Assembly (NCBI RefSeq): GCF_024679095.1
Contig: NC_066518.1
Span: 7,289,110 to 7,353,109, forward strand
Source: Eriocheir sinensis
Taxonomy: Eukaryota; Arthropoda; Malacostraca; Decapoda; Varunidae
DNA: 64,000 bases
Reading direction: 5' to 3'
Part shown: positions 21,919 to 35,131 of the stretch, piece by piece
How the letters are laid out: each line of letters begins with the position of its first letter
Numbering within the stretch: the first letter of the stretch is position 1
Made by a program: the position numbers and the translations under genes
The notes under the pieces: generated by a model
What the model saw: only the letters and a program-made list of their open reading frames with translations
The model's database searches: none
What the model was told of the DNA's origin: nothing

Positions 21919-22987
21919 GTAAGTTACTTGTTCTGTTTTTTGCTGTTCTAATTGTTTATCTTCCTCTAATCCTCGCTTCACACTCAAAGGGTGATGGTGC
22001 TTGCTTGCGACTATTTTCTTGAACAAAGCCATAGGATAATGTTTTTTTTTCTTCTAATTATCAAGTATTATAACATTTTATTGCTAGACTTACCCTATTT
22101 CTAAAATGTTAGTTATTTCATCTGACGAAACAGCCGTCAACAATCCAAGTCACAATGTTGCTGCATAGAGTGACTTTCTTTGACTCCTTCCCCCAGAACC
22201 ACTCCATCAGTAAGCAAGCACTAATGTCTCCCTGTTGCATGCTTAACTCCCCGTCCTTTGCTTCACATTATCTAGCCCGACACGAGTTTTTCCATGTCTA
22301 CAGGTGCTCCTGTCCTTGGTGGGCGCCGTGTTCGCCGCCGCCCTTCCTGCGGAGGTCCCTCCCCCTGCAGAGGCCCCTGTCCCAGCAGAGGCCCCTCTCC
22401 CTGTGGAGGACACCGAGGAAGTGGCGCAAGCCAGGGCGGAGTTCGATGTAGCGTTTAAGGCCGCCGCTTCCGCTGCTGAGGCTGGTGCGGTGCCCGAGGT
22501 CGTGATTCCGGAGGGCGCCCCTGCCCCTGTTGAGGACACTCCTGAGGTCGCCGAAGCCAAAGCCAAGTTCCAGGCTGCCTTCGACGCCGCCGCCCTCGCC
22601 GCGAAGAACGCCCCAGACTTTGACGTGGACGGTAAAATCTCCACCTACAGCGGCTTCCTCTCGGCCGTGGACGGCAGACTGTCGCCTTTCTACACCAACA
22701 CCTTCCCCTTCGGTGCTTATGGCCTGCACGCCCCCATTGCCCCCGCGGTGCAAGCTGCCCCTCTGACGTACACTACCTCCGTGGTGGGAGGTGCTCCCGT
22801 GGTGGTGGGAGGTGCTCCCGTGGTGCAGGGTGCCCCCGCCTCGCCCATCATCTACTCCGGTCTGGGTCTGCCTGGCTATTATGGATACCCTGGGATGTAC
22901 GGCTTCCCGGGAACCTTCGCCCTCGCCGCGGCTCCGGTGGCAGAGGCAGCTGCTGAGGAGGAGCCCGCCGCCGTGGAGGAGGCATAA
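21907..22987 (+). CDS. Secreted structural cuticle protein (two exons)
   Basis: Predicted extracellular cuticle component of 231 residues, spliced from 21907-21918 and 22304-22987 with donor GTAAGT and acceptor CTACAG. The four-codon first exon (MQLL) completes a signal peptide, MQLLVLLSLVGAVFA, a split often seen in arthropod cuticle genes. Two alanine-rich repeats follow at about residues 37-62 and 79-104, each PVEDTxEVAxAxAxF then AF and alanines. This resembles the DTPEVAAAKA motif of cuticle proteins such as cockroach cuticle protein 6. The middle is Gly/Ala/Pro/Val-rich with GGAPVV repeats, then a Tyr/Gly/Pro stretch (GYYGYPGMYGFPG) and an acidic Ala/Glu tail. No Rebers-Riddiford chitin-binding consensus is present, so chitin binding is not implied. 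TATA box upstream and AATAAA downstream support a real gene. Confidence 0.82.
22304..22987 (+). CDS. Cuticle gene exon 2
   Basis: Encodes residues 5-231, ending at TAA (22985-22987). It is GC-rich, and the antisense frame is also open for 247 codons; that is a composition shadow. Confidence 0.85.
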   Translation: MLLSLVGAVFAAALPAEVPPPAEAPVPAEAPLPVEDTEEVAQARAEFDVAFKAAASAAEAGAVPEVVIPEGAPAPVEDTPEVAEAKAKFQAAFDAAALAAKNAPDFDVDGKISTYSGFLSAVDGRLSPFYTNTFPFGAYGLHAPIAPAVQAAPLTYTTSVVGGAPVVVGGAPVVQGAPASPIIYSGLGLPGYYGYPGMYGFPGTFALAAAPVAEAAAEEEPAAVEEA

Positions 22988-23196
22988 GGCGAAGCGTGTG
23001 AAGTGATGAACATCAACCGACAGCCTCGCGCTGTGCTGCACTTTCTACAACCCTTTCTTCTGTTCCTAAATCTGAACTCTTCTGGTACTTCTCTTTTCAT
23101 TTTGTCCTTTGAAACTCTTCTTCTTCTTTAAAGATCCTATACGTACACCAGTTTGGATTAATTGGCTCGAATCTTTAAAATGTTTGCGAAAATCGA

Positions 23197-23202
23197 AATA
23201 AA
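23197..23202 (+). terminator. Poly(A) signal AATAAA of the cuticle gene
   Basis: 210 bp after the stop codon, followed by a T/G-rich stretch (TCTTTTGTTAG). It predicts a 3' UTR of about 230-240 nt. Confidence 0.65.
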
Positions 23203-23261
23203 TATTTTTAGACAGTCTTTTGTTAGTCTTTGGCCTTTTGACAAAAACGCTGAATGTGGTT

Positions 23262-24458
<1,197 letters not shown>

Positions 24459-24792
24459 GGTTTGAATATTCTTTGCATGCATGACTGTAAAAGACAATTG
24501 TGATCATCGTAATCAGCTGAAGGATGATTGCAAATATATCAAATCTTACGATCTACCCCTAATACTTTTAATGATAAGCTTAAGAGACTTCATTTGTTGG
24601 TTACTATTTCGACTTCATTATGTTGAGATAAATCATTGAGGACCGCCTTCCCTCGTATCTTCCAGGGCATCACCTTTTTCCAGTCAAATACAAAGAAATA
24701 CTCGTCAGTCATCAGTTATGTAAGTATAAATGTAAGGCGGAGTTCTGGGAAGGAACCGCGGCTCCTGTGACCCTCCCTCGGGCGTGCCTCTC

Positions 24793-24794
<2 letters not shown>

Positions 24795-24828
<34 letters not shown>
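24795..24828. repeat. CA microsatellite
   Basis: About 17 CA units. Confidence 0.95.
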
Positions 24829-24831
<3 letters not shown>

Positions 24832-25150
24832 CAGACGTATACACCCTCAGGCACCCAGTAACTCATATTTTTTCCCCACAAAACCTGTCACACTAACCAG
24901 CCAGTCGCAACCACACCCTGTTTTAAAGGCGGTTCAAGTTGTGTCGCCATGCCACGCCCGGTTGTATGGGTAAAAAAAAGGTAATCAGAGCTGCAGGAAG
25001 GTATCAGGTGTCGTGGGTATGGATTAGTATAAGTGTTTCTTCTCTTCGTCAAAGTCACCGCCTCTCAGCTTGTTACGTACGGTATTCATTTGCACGTCCC
25101 ATCAATGAAGCTCGGTTTGTAGTCAGACTCCAAGCGCGTTGTCACTGCAA

Positions 25151-25612
25151 GAATCTAACCCTAAGACCCAAAGTATATGTTGTTATTTTGCAGAATCTAA
25201 CCCTAAGACCCAAAGTATATGTTGTTATTTTGCAGGATCTAACCCTAAGACCCAAAGTAAATGTTGTTATTTTGCAGGATCTAACCCTAAGACCCAAAGT
25301 ATATGTTGTTATTTTGCAGAATCTAACCCTAAGACCCAAAGTATATGTTGTTATTTTGCAGAATCTAATCCAAAGACCCAAAGTATATGTTGTTATTTTG
25401 CAGAATCTAACTCTAAGACCCAAAGTATATGTTGTTATTTTGCAGGATCTAACCCTAAGACCCAAAGTAAATGTTGTTATTTTGCAGAATCTAATCCAAA
25501 GACCCAAACTATATGTTGTTATTTTGCAGAATCTAATCCAAAGACCCAAACTACATGTTGTTATTTTGCAGAATCTAACTGTAAGACCCAAAGTATATGT
25601 TGCTATTTTAAG
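25151..25612. repeat. 42-bp minisatellite, eleven copies
   Basis: Unit starts GAATCTAACCCTAAGACCCA and ends TGTTGTTATTTTGCA; starts fall every 42 bp from 25151 to 25571. The period is 14 codons, so two plus frames and one minus frame stay open across the array. Copies differ by third-position-like and other changes (TAACCC, TAATCC, TAACTC). No start, splice or promoter context supports a protein. Confidence 0.95.
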
Positions 25613-25830
25613 AAAGCATTATTATTATTGAACGAAAACAGTCTCTATTCAAAGCAAGGAAAATGGTTAACAAACACCGCAACTTGCAGACCAATTGATG
25701 GAGACCCGTAAATGCCTTCACTGTAGCCCATGAGACTGTCAGGAGAGATGACTTCCTTGTGATTATGGATGCTTGTGTACATGGGTATGCATGGGGTAGG
25801 GGGAACGAAAACAGTTTTCTAAAGTCTAAC

Positions 25831-26345
25831 CATTGCTCAACTCAACTGAAGGTAGCGAAACTTTCCTGCATGTTATTCTCGATTGTGGTAATGGTCTACT
25901 TGATTTTCATAGTTACCCTCTCCGCACTGGTTTTCTTTTATGCTCCAGGGAGGGTTGTTTACGTTAAACCATCACTATAGTCAAATCAATTCAAATAGTC
26001 CGATTTTGGGCATTTGGTTCCGCGGGTCCTTTCCTCCCCTTTCCTCTGCCACATAGTCTCAGCACCTATTCCTTCCTCTCATATGTTACCTATAGCTAGC
26101 ATATGAAAGAAAAAATAGGTGTTGGGACGGTGTGGGAGAGCAGAGAGGAGGAAAGGACCCGCGGAATCGAACCCCCAAACGGATTATAGAAATGGTTTGG
26201 TAGTTTAACGTAGACAACCCTCCCTGGAGCATAAAAGAAAACCAGTGCGGAGAGCGTAACTATGAAAATCAAATAGACCATTAATTACCACAATCGAGAA
26301 TTACATGCATGGAAGTTTCGCTACGTTCAGTTGAGCAAGTAATGG
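25831..26345. mobile_element. Fold-back element, ~250 bp inverted arms
   Basis: The left arm (about 25831-26085) and right arm (about 26101-26345) are inverted near-copies meeting at a short centre (CATATG on both sides). Shared stretches include TTGCTCAACT, CTCGATTGTGGTAAT, CACTGGTTTTCTTTTATGCT, CCAGGGAGGGTTGT and CCGCGGGTCCTTTCCTC. Read on the minus strand, the right arm has GGTTCGATTCC, a perfect pol III B box; the left arm is damaged there. It may be two tRNA-related SINE copies head to head or a fold-back transposon. Confidence 0.75.
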
Positions 26346-27922
26346 GAATGAGGAATCAAAGCCGTCCCTAATTCTCTAAAATATATCTCAGGATCTGCGT
26401 CATCAATAGAGAAAAAAAAAAATCAAAGTAAGACGGAGACACAAACTCGCATTCTGAAATCACAGGATAGGTTCAGTGAATTACAAATAATAAAAAAATC
26501 TACGGTAGAGTTTCTCCTCCCTTTTACGCGTAACACTGCAATATATCCGTTCCTTTATGTGGTGTATCAACTGAGGAATGTTAGCAACGTTGTGAAAATA
26601 ACAAGTCTTCCTTAAAATCCTTCAGTTTATGTTCAATAGCTGAGTTTTTTCACTACAGTCACCACTAAAGAAAACGGACTTGCTGTGGGTCTCTAAAGTA
26701 AGTACGTGTGTTCGGCCTCGTTACCATGGCGGAGTAGTGGTTTAACAGAGCGTTTGGTAATGAGCGACAGTACAAGCAGCTAAGTCACGGAACTGAGCAT
26801 GATAAGTCGTCGACAGTCGTGCGGCTCAGGGGGCCTGCAGCGCGTTAGGGAAAATCATTCAAGCCACTCATTGATACCCTGATATTACATGGTAAGATTG
26901 GGCCAAACAAGCTGACATTTTTTGGATATATATTTCTTATTATTGTTGTATCTAACACCGTCCCACCAACAGATTCCAGTCGGATATTAATTTTGAGCAG
27001 TATATAAAATTTGAATATCGCATCATAATATTAATGAGACATGCAACACGCACCGCACCTGAGTTTGTGGCAGAGCCGTGAACAATGGTCCGCTTTCTAG
27101 CAACATGTTATCGCCACTCTCCAGACTGAATTGCATTGAATAAACGTAGGTGGATCTATATGAAAAAACAACTTAAATTACACCTCTAATTCAATTTTCT
27201 ATAAGCGCACATATAATAACCTTTAAAAACTAAGTATCGGCGCCGCTTCACCTGTGCGCCAGTGAAGGGCACCAACCTGAGGAGAATTTTGCTGCAGGCG
27301 CCGACTTGCAGTATGAATCGGCTGCAGGACCCGATGGTTTAGCCTAAGTGCACGGCGCGGGGCAATAAGCTGTGAAACTGATCGACCTCCAGCCGTCTGG
27401 TTTTTACAGCTCCCGGTCCTCCGCTGCCCTCAGGCTAGTCTGACAAGCTGATACGATGCCTCGGCAAATATTTTAAGATTTAAATTCCCATGACTCGATC
27501 CTCGGCAGCATTTGCTTTGCTTGTAGAGCGCTGCACCCGTGATGATTTCCTGAGTAAACGTCATGAAAGGATCCATGATATATAGATGAACATTTAAACA
27601 AACTATTACATCCACAGAGTAGAAAAAACAATCAAAGCCTTAACTCATAGCAAAAGAATAAAATGTTCCAGCCACCAATTTGTGAAGGTGATTAACATTC
27701 CAGCCATGACTCTAAGATAGATTCGAAGATGTTATAACTGCGTCTTATACCATTGCTACAGACTGAAGGCAGATTTAATGAAAAAAAACTATAAATCCGA
27801 TTTTTTTTGTGTGTAAAGTGATACTCGTGTTTAGTATACAGAACACATGACGCTTATACGAAACCTCTTCTTCCACAACATACTGTAATTAACCTTTCAC
27901 CACTAAATATTTTAATGAGGTG

Positions 27923-27974
<52 letters not shown>

Positions 27975-29264
27975 GAAACTTAATATGGAAAAAAAGTAAT
28001 GTTGATGCGCCATTTAATCTTGTTCAATACTACAAGCGACTCTTCAGCACACCTGCTGCTTCGGTAATAATGATGATGACGAGCCTCGCATGATGTGGCC
28101 GGCGCTCGTCACTCCCCGTCCGGAGGCTCATTATCATGCTTCTCCTCATCACTGTGAGCTCCTCAGCGTGGCGCCGTGGGGCCGGCTCCTGTGAGGCGCT
28201 CGCGGGGCACCACCATCTGGCCGGCTGCCCCACACACCGCCCCGCCGGCTTTATGGCCACTGATGATCTCCAGATTGTTGACTGACCCCCCCCCCCCCCC
28301 CCAGCCAGTGGCGTCGCTACGAGGGGCCTTTGGGTGTCCGGGCCACCCCTCAGTCCCTTGCCTCCCCTCAACCCCCGTCCTCGATGGAATATGTCTTGTT
28401 TTTCTTAATCTAAATATTTACCTAGTGATTAAAATACCTGAGTACCAGTTAACCCTTTCTGGAAAATAAGAGCTTGGTCACTCCCTGGCATTCAACCAGA
28501 GGACACCGAGGGAGCTGAGTCACTGGCCGGCACCGTCACCCTCCCCGACACCACACACAATTCCATCCACTTCACCTCTTCACCATCACCTACAGCACAA
28601 CACAACTCAGTACTCCATCACTCCACACCCATTACTGCTACTTTCTCCCACTCCCTTTCCCCCAACCCTCGAATACGAATATCCATACCTACAACACACC
28701 TTAGAAAACAAAGCACAATACAACACAACACAAAGAGCCAATATTCCTCTACCACTTTCATTCCCCTTCCTCCTCCTCCTGCTCTCAACCCTCCAACCTC
28801 TTCCATGGAACAATACAACCCCAAGGAGCCACTACTCCCTTCCGACTCCTAACACTCCACCTCATTCCACTCTAAGACTAACTCCCCAACACGACCTGCT
28901 GCCCCGGTGCCTAGCAAGATGCCTCTCCTCTCGGCTATAAGAACAATTTGCACCGCTAACTGAAGAAGGGGTGAACGAGGAGGAAGGAAGGGCGGTCGGT
29001 CATCTGCCAAGCCTAATACTCTCTCATCCTTCCCACAGCCTCGCCCTCCTTCCCATCTCGCCCCTCCATCATTACGATTCTTCCCGCCGCTAAATGATCA
29101 TCTTCACGCCCGATTTATGCACAAGAAACTGACCTCTCCCTCCCTCCTCCCTAAAGCCAGGTAGTCCGGTCAGCCGTGTCCTACAGGTGTTACGAAGCCT
29201 ATGTGTGAAGGGGGGGTGAGTGGAGGGGTGATCTTGAAAGGGTGATAGGATGGGAAGGGTTTAT

Positions 29265-29265
<1 letters not shown>
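26346..29265. other. Intergenic, mostly unique DNA, no gene
   Basis: Stops are frequent in all frames and no conserved protein is seen. It holds a TG tract (27925-27972), a C-run (28287-28302) and GC-rich unique DNA at 28080-28380. GGCGGAGTAGTGG near 26730 resembles a pol III A box, but no B box follows at the right distance. Confidence 0.5.
27925..27972. repeat. TG microsatellite (~24 units)
   Basis: Uninterrupted TG. Confidence 0.95.

Positions 29266-29269
<4 letters not shown>

Positions 29270-29338
<69 letters not shown>
29270..29338. repeat. CT microsatellite (~35 units)
   Basis: Uninterrupted CT on the plus strand, followed by pyrimidine-rich DNA to about 29750 and a GGA tract at 29768-29834. 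Confidence 0.95.
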
Positions 29339-29342
<4 letters not shown>

Positions 29343-30272
29343 TCCGCCTTTCCTAATCTCTTGTCTCTTTTTTTTCTTTTCTTGTCGTTTCCATCTTTCC
29401 TCATCTCGTTTTTATTCCTCCTCCCTCCGTTTGTTTTGTCTTCCCCCTTTTCTATTTTTCTTTCTATTTTCGTTCCTTGCAGATAATAATTCACGTCAGT
29501 CCCCCTCCCCCCCCTTCACCCCTTGCAATCTTCTTTTCCTTTTCCTCTTTTCTGATTCACGGTCATCACCCTTTTCCTTCTCCTAAACCGATCTCTTCTG
29601 ATTTCCACCTCTTCCATCGCAATAATTCCTACCCCCGCTCCCTTCCCAGCCCTTCGCCCACCCTACCATTCGTTTCTCATCATCAATATCTCCATTTCTT
29701 TCCCAGCTCATCCCATTCCGTTCCTTGGCCATCCCTTCCTTCTCACCCAAACAAACCGGCGCGAGGTGACGAGGAGGAGGAGGAGGAGAAGGAGGAGGAG
29801 GAGGAGGAGGAGGAGGAAGAGGAGGAGGAGGAGGCCTATGAGACTACCCTCACCACTATCATCATCATCCTTTACTCAATCACCATCAATACACAATCAC
29901 GTTTTTCGTTCATGTTTGTAAAAATGGTGATAATGATGATGATGATGATAATGCTACTACTACTACTACTACTACTCTTGGTGCTGCTGCTTCTGCCACT
30001 AAAGATAATAATAATGATAAATATGATACCATTTTCCCACAGTTTCCCAAGTTTCATCCCTCCTCCTCCTCCTCCTCCTTCACCTTCCTTCTCTTCCTTC
30101 CCAAGACCTCGGGTCGCCACCAGTTTTCTTAAAGGATCTCAAAATAAAGAAAAAACGCGAGAGATTGACAGCCGATACGACCGCCATTCAGTCCTCAAGA
30201 GGCGCCGAGAGAACTTCTTCAAAAAAACTGGAAATTCTGTGTCCCCTCGTCATCACGTGGGGCTCCTCCTCG

Positions 30273-30745
30273 ACGGTCTGGTTTGCGTTGGTTTCCGTAT
30301 TTTTAGCGTTTTTTTAACAGCCAAAGAAACAACAACAACAAAAAAAAGCCCGTTTGTACTGCTTTCCGTATTTTTTTGGGGTAACTTTTTTTTTTAATTA
30401 ATGTTTCTGTTAATTTCCGTATATTTTTGGAAACTTTTTTTAAGGTTTGTGTTGAATTCTATATTTTTTTGGCAACCTTTTTTAAGAATTTAGGTAACGG
30501 TCTGGTTGGTGTTGGTTTCCGTAATTTTAGCAAGTTTTTTTAAAGGTTTGTACTGCTTCCGTATTTTTTTTGGGGGGTAGCTTTTTTTTAATGTTTCTGT
30601 TAATTTCCGTATTTTCTTGGGAACTTTTTTTAAGGTTTGTGTGGATTTCTATATTTTTTTTTGGCATTTTTTGGGTAACTTTTTTTAATGTTTCGGTTAA
30701 TTTCCGTATTTTTTTGGCAACCTTTTTTAAGAATTTAGTTAACAG
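30273..30745. repeat. ~224 bp tandem duplication, one copy with an insert
   Basis: ACGGTCTGGTT and TTGGTTTCCGTA occur at 30273 and 30497. Both copies have TTTGTACTGCTTCCG-like and TTTCTGTTAATTTCCGTA blocks. Copy 1 has about 35 extra bases (CAGCCAAAGAAAC to AGCCCG) matching the dispersed A-rich-core element; copy 2 lacks them. Confidence 0.75.
30306..30345 (+). repeat. Dispersed A-rich-core element, copy 6 (short)
   Basis: TTTTTTTAACAGCCAAAGAA, a short ACA-rich core, then AAAGCCCG. Much shorter than the other members. Confidence 0.55.
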
Positions 30746-31590
30746 TGCTTCCGACAACGCTGTACATAACATTCACATTTTTTTTCTTTATTTGACACAC
30801 ACACAAAAAAGTATTGTAGCATCATAAAACTATTGCTAACGTGTGTATGACTTTCTCTACGTTCACTAAAAACGAAAATACACACACAAAAAAAAAAAAA
30901 AACATACGATAAAGTGAAGACCAAATAGCCAACACAACAAAGCTCTTCTACACAGTAACATAAGCGCCTCTTGCAGTCTCCCTATGTTCTTATGTTCTAA
31001 AATACACAAGAAAAATAACACGAGACCTTGTAGAACTTACTGACAAAAACGCTAAATAAAAAAAATCCGCATATTCACTTCAAGCCAAAACCAGACCCAA
31101 AACAGAAGAGGGAGCAGCAACGCCTCTTATACAAACTCCCTCTAAAGGACTCAAAAACCCCAAGAAGAGGAAGGCGGAAATAGCACGAAGAGGCAGAATA
31201 CAGTAATGGAGAGCGTGACGCAAGAGGGTTAGGGAGGAGGAAAGGCGACGAAGGAAGGCTGGGATGGAGAAAGGAGGAAGGGGGGACTGAAGGCGAGAAA
31301 AGGAGAGGGCCAGGAAAGAGGAGGCGGACGAGAAGAAGGATGAGGATGAGGAGGAGGAGGAGGTCATGGGAGAGGAAAGAGCAGTTTGCTGAAGAGGAGG
31401 AGGAGGGTAAAGAAGGAAAAATAAAGCACAGAGGGAAGGAGGGAAGGATTCAGGTTTCCTCGGCGGCGCACAGAAGCAGCGGAAAGACGGATAAAGGAGA
31501 GGGAGGGAGATAAGGGCGAGACGGCATGACATGTGTCCGTCAATGTGTGTGTGTACGTGTGTAAGGGTTGTGCCCATGTGCCTCGTTAGC
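30746..31590. other. Intergenic, no gene
   Basis: Unique and A-rich DNA, then a G/A-rich degenerate tract from 31180 to 31520 that opens a long minus-strand frame. Nothing recognised. Confidence 0.5.
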
Positions 31591-31598
31591 GTGTGTGT

Positions 31599-31640
<42 letters not shown>
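31591..31640. repeat. TG microsatellite, interrupted
   Basis: TG units with one TATG interruption near 31602. Confidence 0.9.
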
Positions 31641-31642
<2 letters not shown>

Positions 31643-31837
31643 GTACCGTTAAATGTGAAGGCATGGCTCCCTGGTATTTCAATTAAAACTTCTATAAACT
31701 GTATCAAGCCGCCCAGTTGTTTAATTCATGTCACGTGACCACACACACGAACACGATACCGCTTTACTGAGTCGAGGCAAGGACGTCCGTGGTTCATATT
31801 TATCTTTATGGGATGTCGGTGTATTTTTTCCTCTCGT

Positions 31838-31839
31838 TT

Positions 31840-31870
<31 letters not shown>

Positions 31871-31943
31871 GGACACGGCTCAAGGGCAACAAAAAAAGTA
31901 CACACACAAAAAAAGCCCGCTAATCGCCTCTCCCATAATAGAT
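31838..31943 (+). repeat. Dispersed A-rich-core element, copy 7
   Basis: T-run, ACATCAAAGGACACGGCTCA, AGGGC, A-rich core, AAAGCCCGCTAATCGC. Confidence 0.8.
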
Positions 31944-32080
31944 AACAGTATAGAGTAGTAATAGTTAGTCTGTTCATCCTTCTCCCTTCTCATTTCCTGC
32001 TGATTAATTTGTGGTAAAGGTGAATAATAGTTTTTTTTCTGACGTTGAATCATTAGGCTGGTCCACGGATTAAGCCAAAG

Positions 32081-32183
32081 TTTTTTTTTTTTTTACAGCT
32101 AAAGAAACAGCTCAAGGGCAACAATAACAAAAAAAAAGGTGTAAAAAAAAAAAAAAAGCCCGCTAATCGCTGTTCCTGCAGAC
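32081..32183 (+). repeat. Dispersed A-rich-core element, copy 8
   Basis: T-run, ACAGCTAAAGAAACAGCTCA, AGGGC, A-rich core, AGCCCGCTAATCGCTGTTCC. Only about 140 bp from copy 7 and in the same orientation. Confidence 0.8.
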
Positions 32184-32599
32184 AAAAGAGAGAGTCACTA
32201 TTTATCTCTTCACTAAGTTTTGGCTCCACTCGGGAAACTGAAAACAAATATACGAAGAACACCATGCAATGTTTTTCTTTCTTTTCATCATTTCTTATTT
32301 CGCGAACCAAATTACTCTTAGTACGAAAAACGCCGAAAACGCAATGAACAGTCCGTCAGGTATTATTGGTGATACATAACAACGTCACCTATCAAGTAAC
32401 ACAAGTATCCATTACCATAAACATGTGTCAGTATCCGCCTCCTGACACACGAGGGAAGGCCTGACACCACTATCGCATCTAAATCCCTGTGGCCTGACAT
32501 CCGCGGACACATATAATCCATGGCTGACTGACCCTTGCAGCAGTATCCGGGTTCCGTGCATTCAGCGATCCCATACGTCTCCATATATATTATTCAACA

Positions 32600-32755
<156 letters not shown>

Positions 32756-33252
32756 TGCCATTGTCTTTCCATTGTCACGGGACTCCCACGGGCTCAGTCA
32801 TTTTACACTCCCACTCACACCAAGAATGCAACACGAGAACCAAAACCGTCGCAAGGAACGAGACACACATAAGGCTAAAGTGTCGCCCTGGACCAAGAAG
32901 ATTCCCGACCATAACAACTCTTGGACGGGGCGTGTGGGAGAGTGCGAGAGAGTGTGTGGGTGGGAGTCCGCGAGTGTCTGTGTGTGTGTGCAAGGTGTCC
33001 CCGTCTTCTCCCCCTCCCTCGTCCCCTCGAACCCCCAGGGCTGACCACACATTATACTGAGACAAGAATTGGACTCGACCGCGGCTTTGGTCACTCTTGG
33101 GAAAGTTTCGAAGGATTAGTATTGGCCTGGTCTGCTTGGCGGGGACGAGGCGGGGGACGGGTCTTCTTCATAAACCGGGTGTTAAATAGGGTTATGCGCG
33201 GGTGCTCCTGGTAGTGGTGGTGGTGGGTTATGTTTGTGGGTTAGGCCTGACG

Positions 33253-33253
33253 C

Positions 33254-33290
<37 letters not shown>
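33253..33290. repeat. TG microsatellite with GATA-type flank
   Basis: About 19 TG units, followed by an imperfect GATA/ACATA tract to 33370. Confidence 0.9.
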
Positions 33291-33292
<2 letters not shown>

Positions 33293-33379
33293 TAGATACA
33301 TACAAATAAATAGATACACGGATAGATACAGAGAGGTAGACAGATAGATAAGATACATATATGCATACATAGCTACAAA

Positions 33380-34170
33380 CAAATCATAATACAAGAAGTA
33401 GACAAAAAAGAAGGCAAAAAAGACACATACCTTGGCTAGGAATAGAAGAATGCGCCGCCCAGATAACACAACAAAACAACAACAAAAGTGCGCGAGAGAG
33501 ATAAGAAGAGAGTGAAGTAAATATAGCAACAGTGGTGGTGGTGGTGGTGGTGGTGGTGGTGAAAAAGGAGAATGAAGAATAGAGTGAGGAAGAGGAAAGG
33601 GAGGAGGAGTAGGAGAAGCAAATATAGACCATAAAAGATCAGGCCGCAGAACGCATGCATGTTGGGTAATGACAAGGCTGCCTGCATGTAGTTTAATTTA
33701 CTCGTCAGATCAAATAGCTTAGTAACCAGAAAGAAAACAAGCAATTGGTGTGTGATACGTAACTGGGACGATCGATATTCACTTCTGTAGCAACAAACTA
33801 AGTCAATAAAAAAAAAATGATCATGATGAAAAATGAGAGATTGAAACGCTAATGAGGTGATAAAAAGTCGATCAGAAAAGGAGTGTCAGGAGAGTGTCAG
33901 GAGGAGGAGGAGGAGGAAGAAGAGTAGCAGAAGGGGGCGGAGGAGGAGAGGGCCAGGTGTGAGGCAGGCCAGGTGTGTGTGTGTGTGAGGGGGGGGGGGG
34001 AGAGGTGCAAGGCGTGGGTGACGTGCAGCGGCCTCGGGGGCGTGGGAAGGCCGGTTCAGGTGAGTCAGTCGCGGGGAAAACAAGGCACTGATGAGTTTTC
34101 AACCTGTGTGGCTTTTATTCGCCTGTTATTTTTGAGTTTCCCATCCACTGCACATTAACACAGCCAGTCT
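33380..34170. other. Intergenic, no gene
   Basis: Contains a GGT tract (33532-33560), an AGG tract (33900-33917), a G-run at 33989 and otherwise unique DNA. No coding signal. Confidence 0.5.
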
Positions 34171-34171
34171 T

Positions 34172-34507
34172 CAATAAATACATAATATCAACTTGAAAAT
34201 CAGTGACTCCTTTTGCAATAGCCATGGTTAAAGTAAGATTGCATAATTAAGTTCGTCGTCAATAAATACATAATATAAACTTCAAATTCAGTGACTCTTT
34301 TTGAATAGACATGGTTAAAGTAAGATTGCATAACATTAACTTCGTCGTCAATAAATACATGATATCAACTTCTAAATCAGTGACTCTTTTTGCAACACAC
34401 ATGGTTAACGTAAGATTGCTTAACATAAATTTCATCGTCAATATATATATAATATCAACTTCAAAATCAGTGACTCTTTTTGCAACACCCATCGTTAAAG
34501 TAAGATC
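34172..34507. repeat. ~89-bp tandem array, four copies
   Basis: CAATAAATACATAATAT-type starts fall at 34172, 34260, 34349 and 34439. Each unit carries TCAGTGACTC, TTTTTGCAA and CATGGTTAAAGTAAGATTGC with small changes. Confidence 0.9.
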
Positions 34508-34770
34508 TATACTATCATTGTTCTGTCGGTATCATTGCTATCCTTACAAATAAATATCCTTACAAAAAATAAATGAGTACCCACAAAGAAGCGGTCTACA
34601 AATTAGTGAATCCTCAAACCGTAACGAATTTAACGAAGGCCAAAGAAAACGGATTTGGACACAGTGGTTACAATGCACACGGCGAACCTGATGATGATGA
34701 TGATGATAATGATGGCGGTGATAATTAATGATGATTGGCGATATTACTGTAAACCACTATAAATTAATTA

Positions 34771-34995
<225 letters not shown>

Positions 34996-35090
34996 ACCGC
35001 AGATAAAACGGAAATGATTTGATGATCTTGAGCTTAATCTTTTATGGGCGACCAGAAGAGGTTTTGTATGGGAGCGGAAGGAGCTCTTAC

Positions 35091-35131
<41 letters not shown>

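Noticed and set aside
22298..23041. 247-codon minus-strand frame
   Set aside because: Antisense shadow of the GC-rich cuticle exon; the sense strand has signal peptide, TATA box and poly(A) signal.
24939..25631. 230-codon frame overlapping the same minisatellite
   Set aside because: Second frame of the same array; openness follows from the period being a multiple of three.
25139..25711. 190-codon frame with eleven 14-residue repeats
   Set aside because: It is the 42-bp minisatellite read in one of several open frames; no promoter, splice sites or conserved ends.
26700..26860. Possible tRNA or SINE head (GGCGGAGTAGTGG)
   Set aside because: A-box-like only; no B box at the right spacing and no cloverleaf could be folded by eye.
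29477..30397. 306-codon plus-strand frame
   Set aside because: Crosses pyrimidine-rich DNA, GGA and ATG/CTA triplet tracts and a dispersed element; no domain visible.
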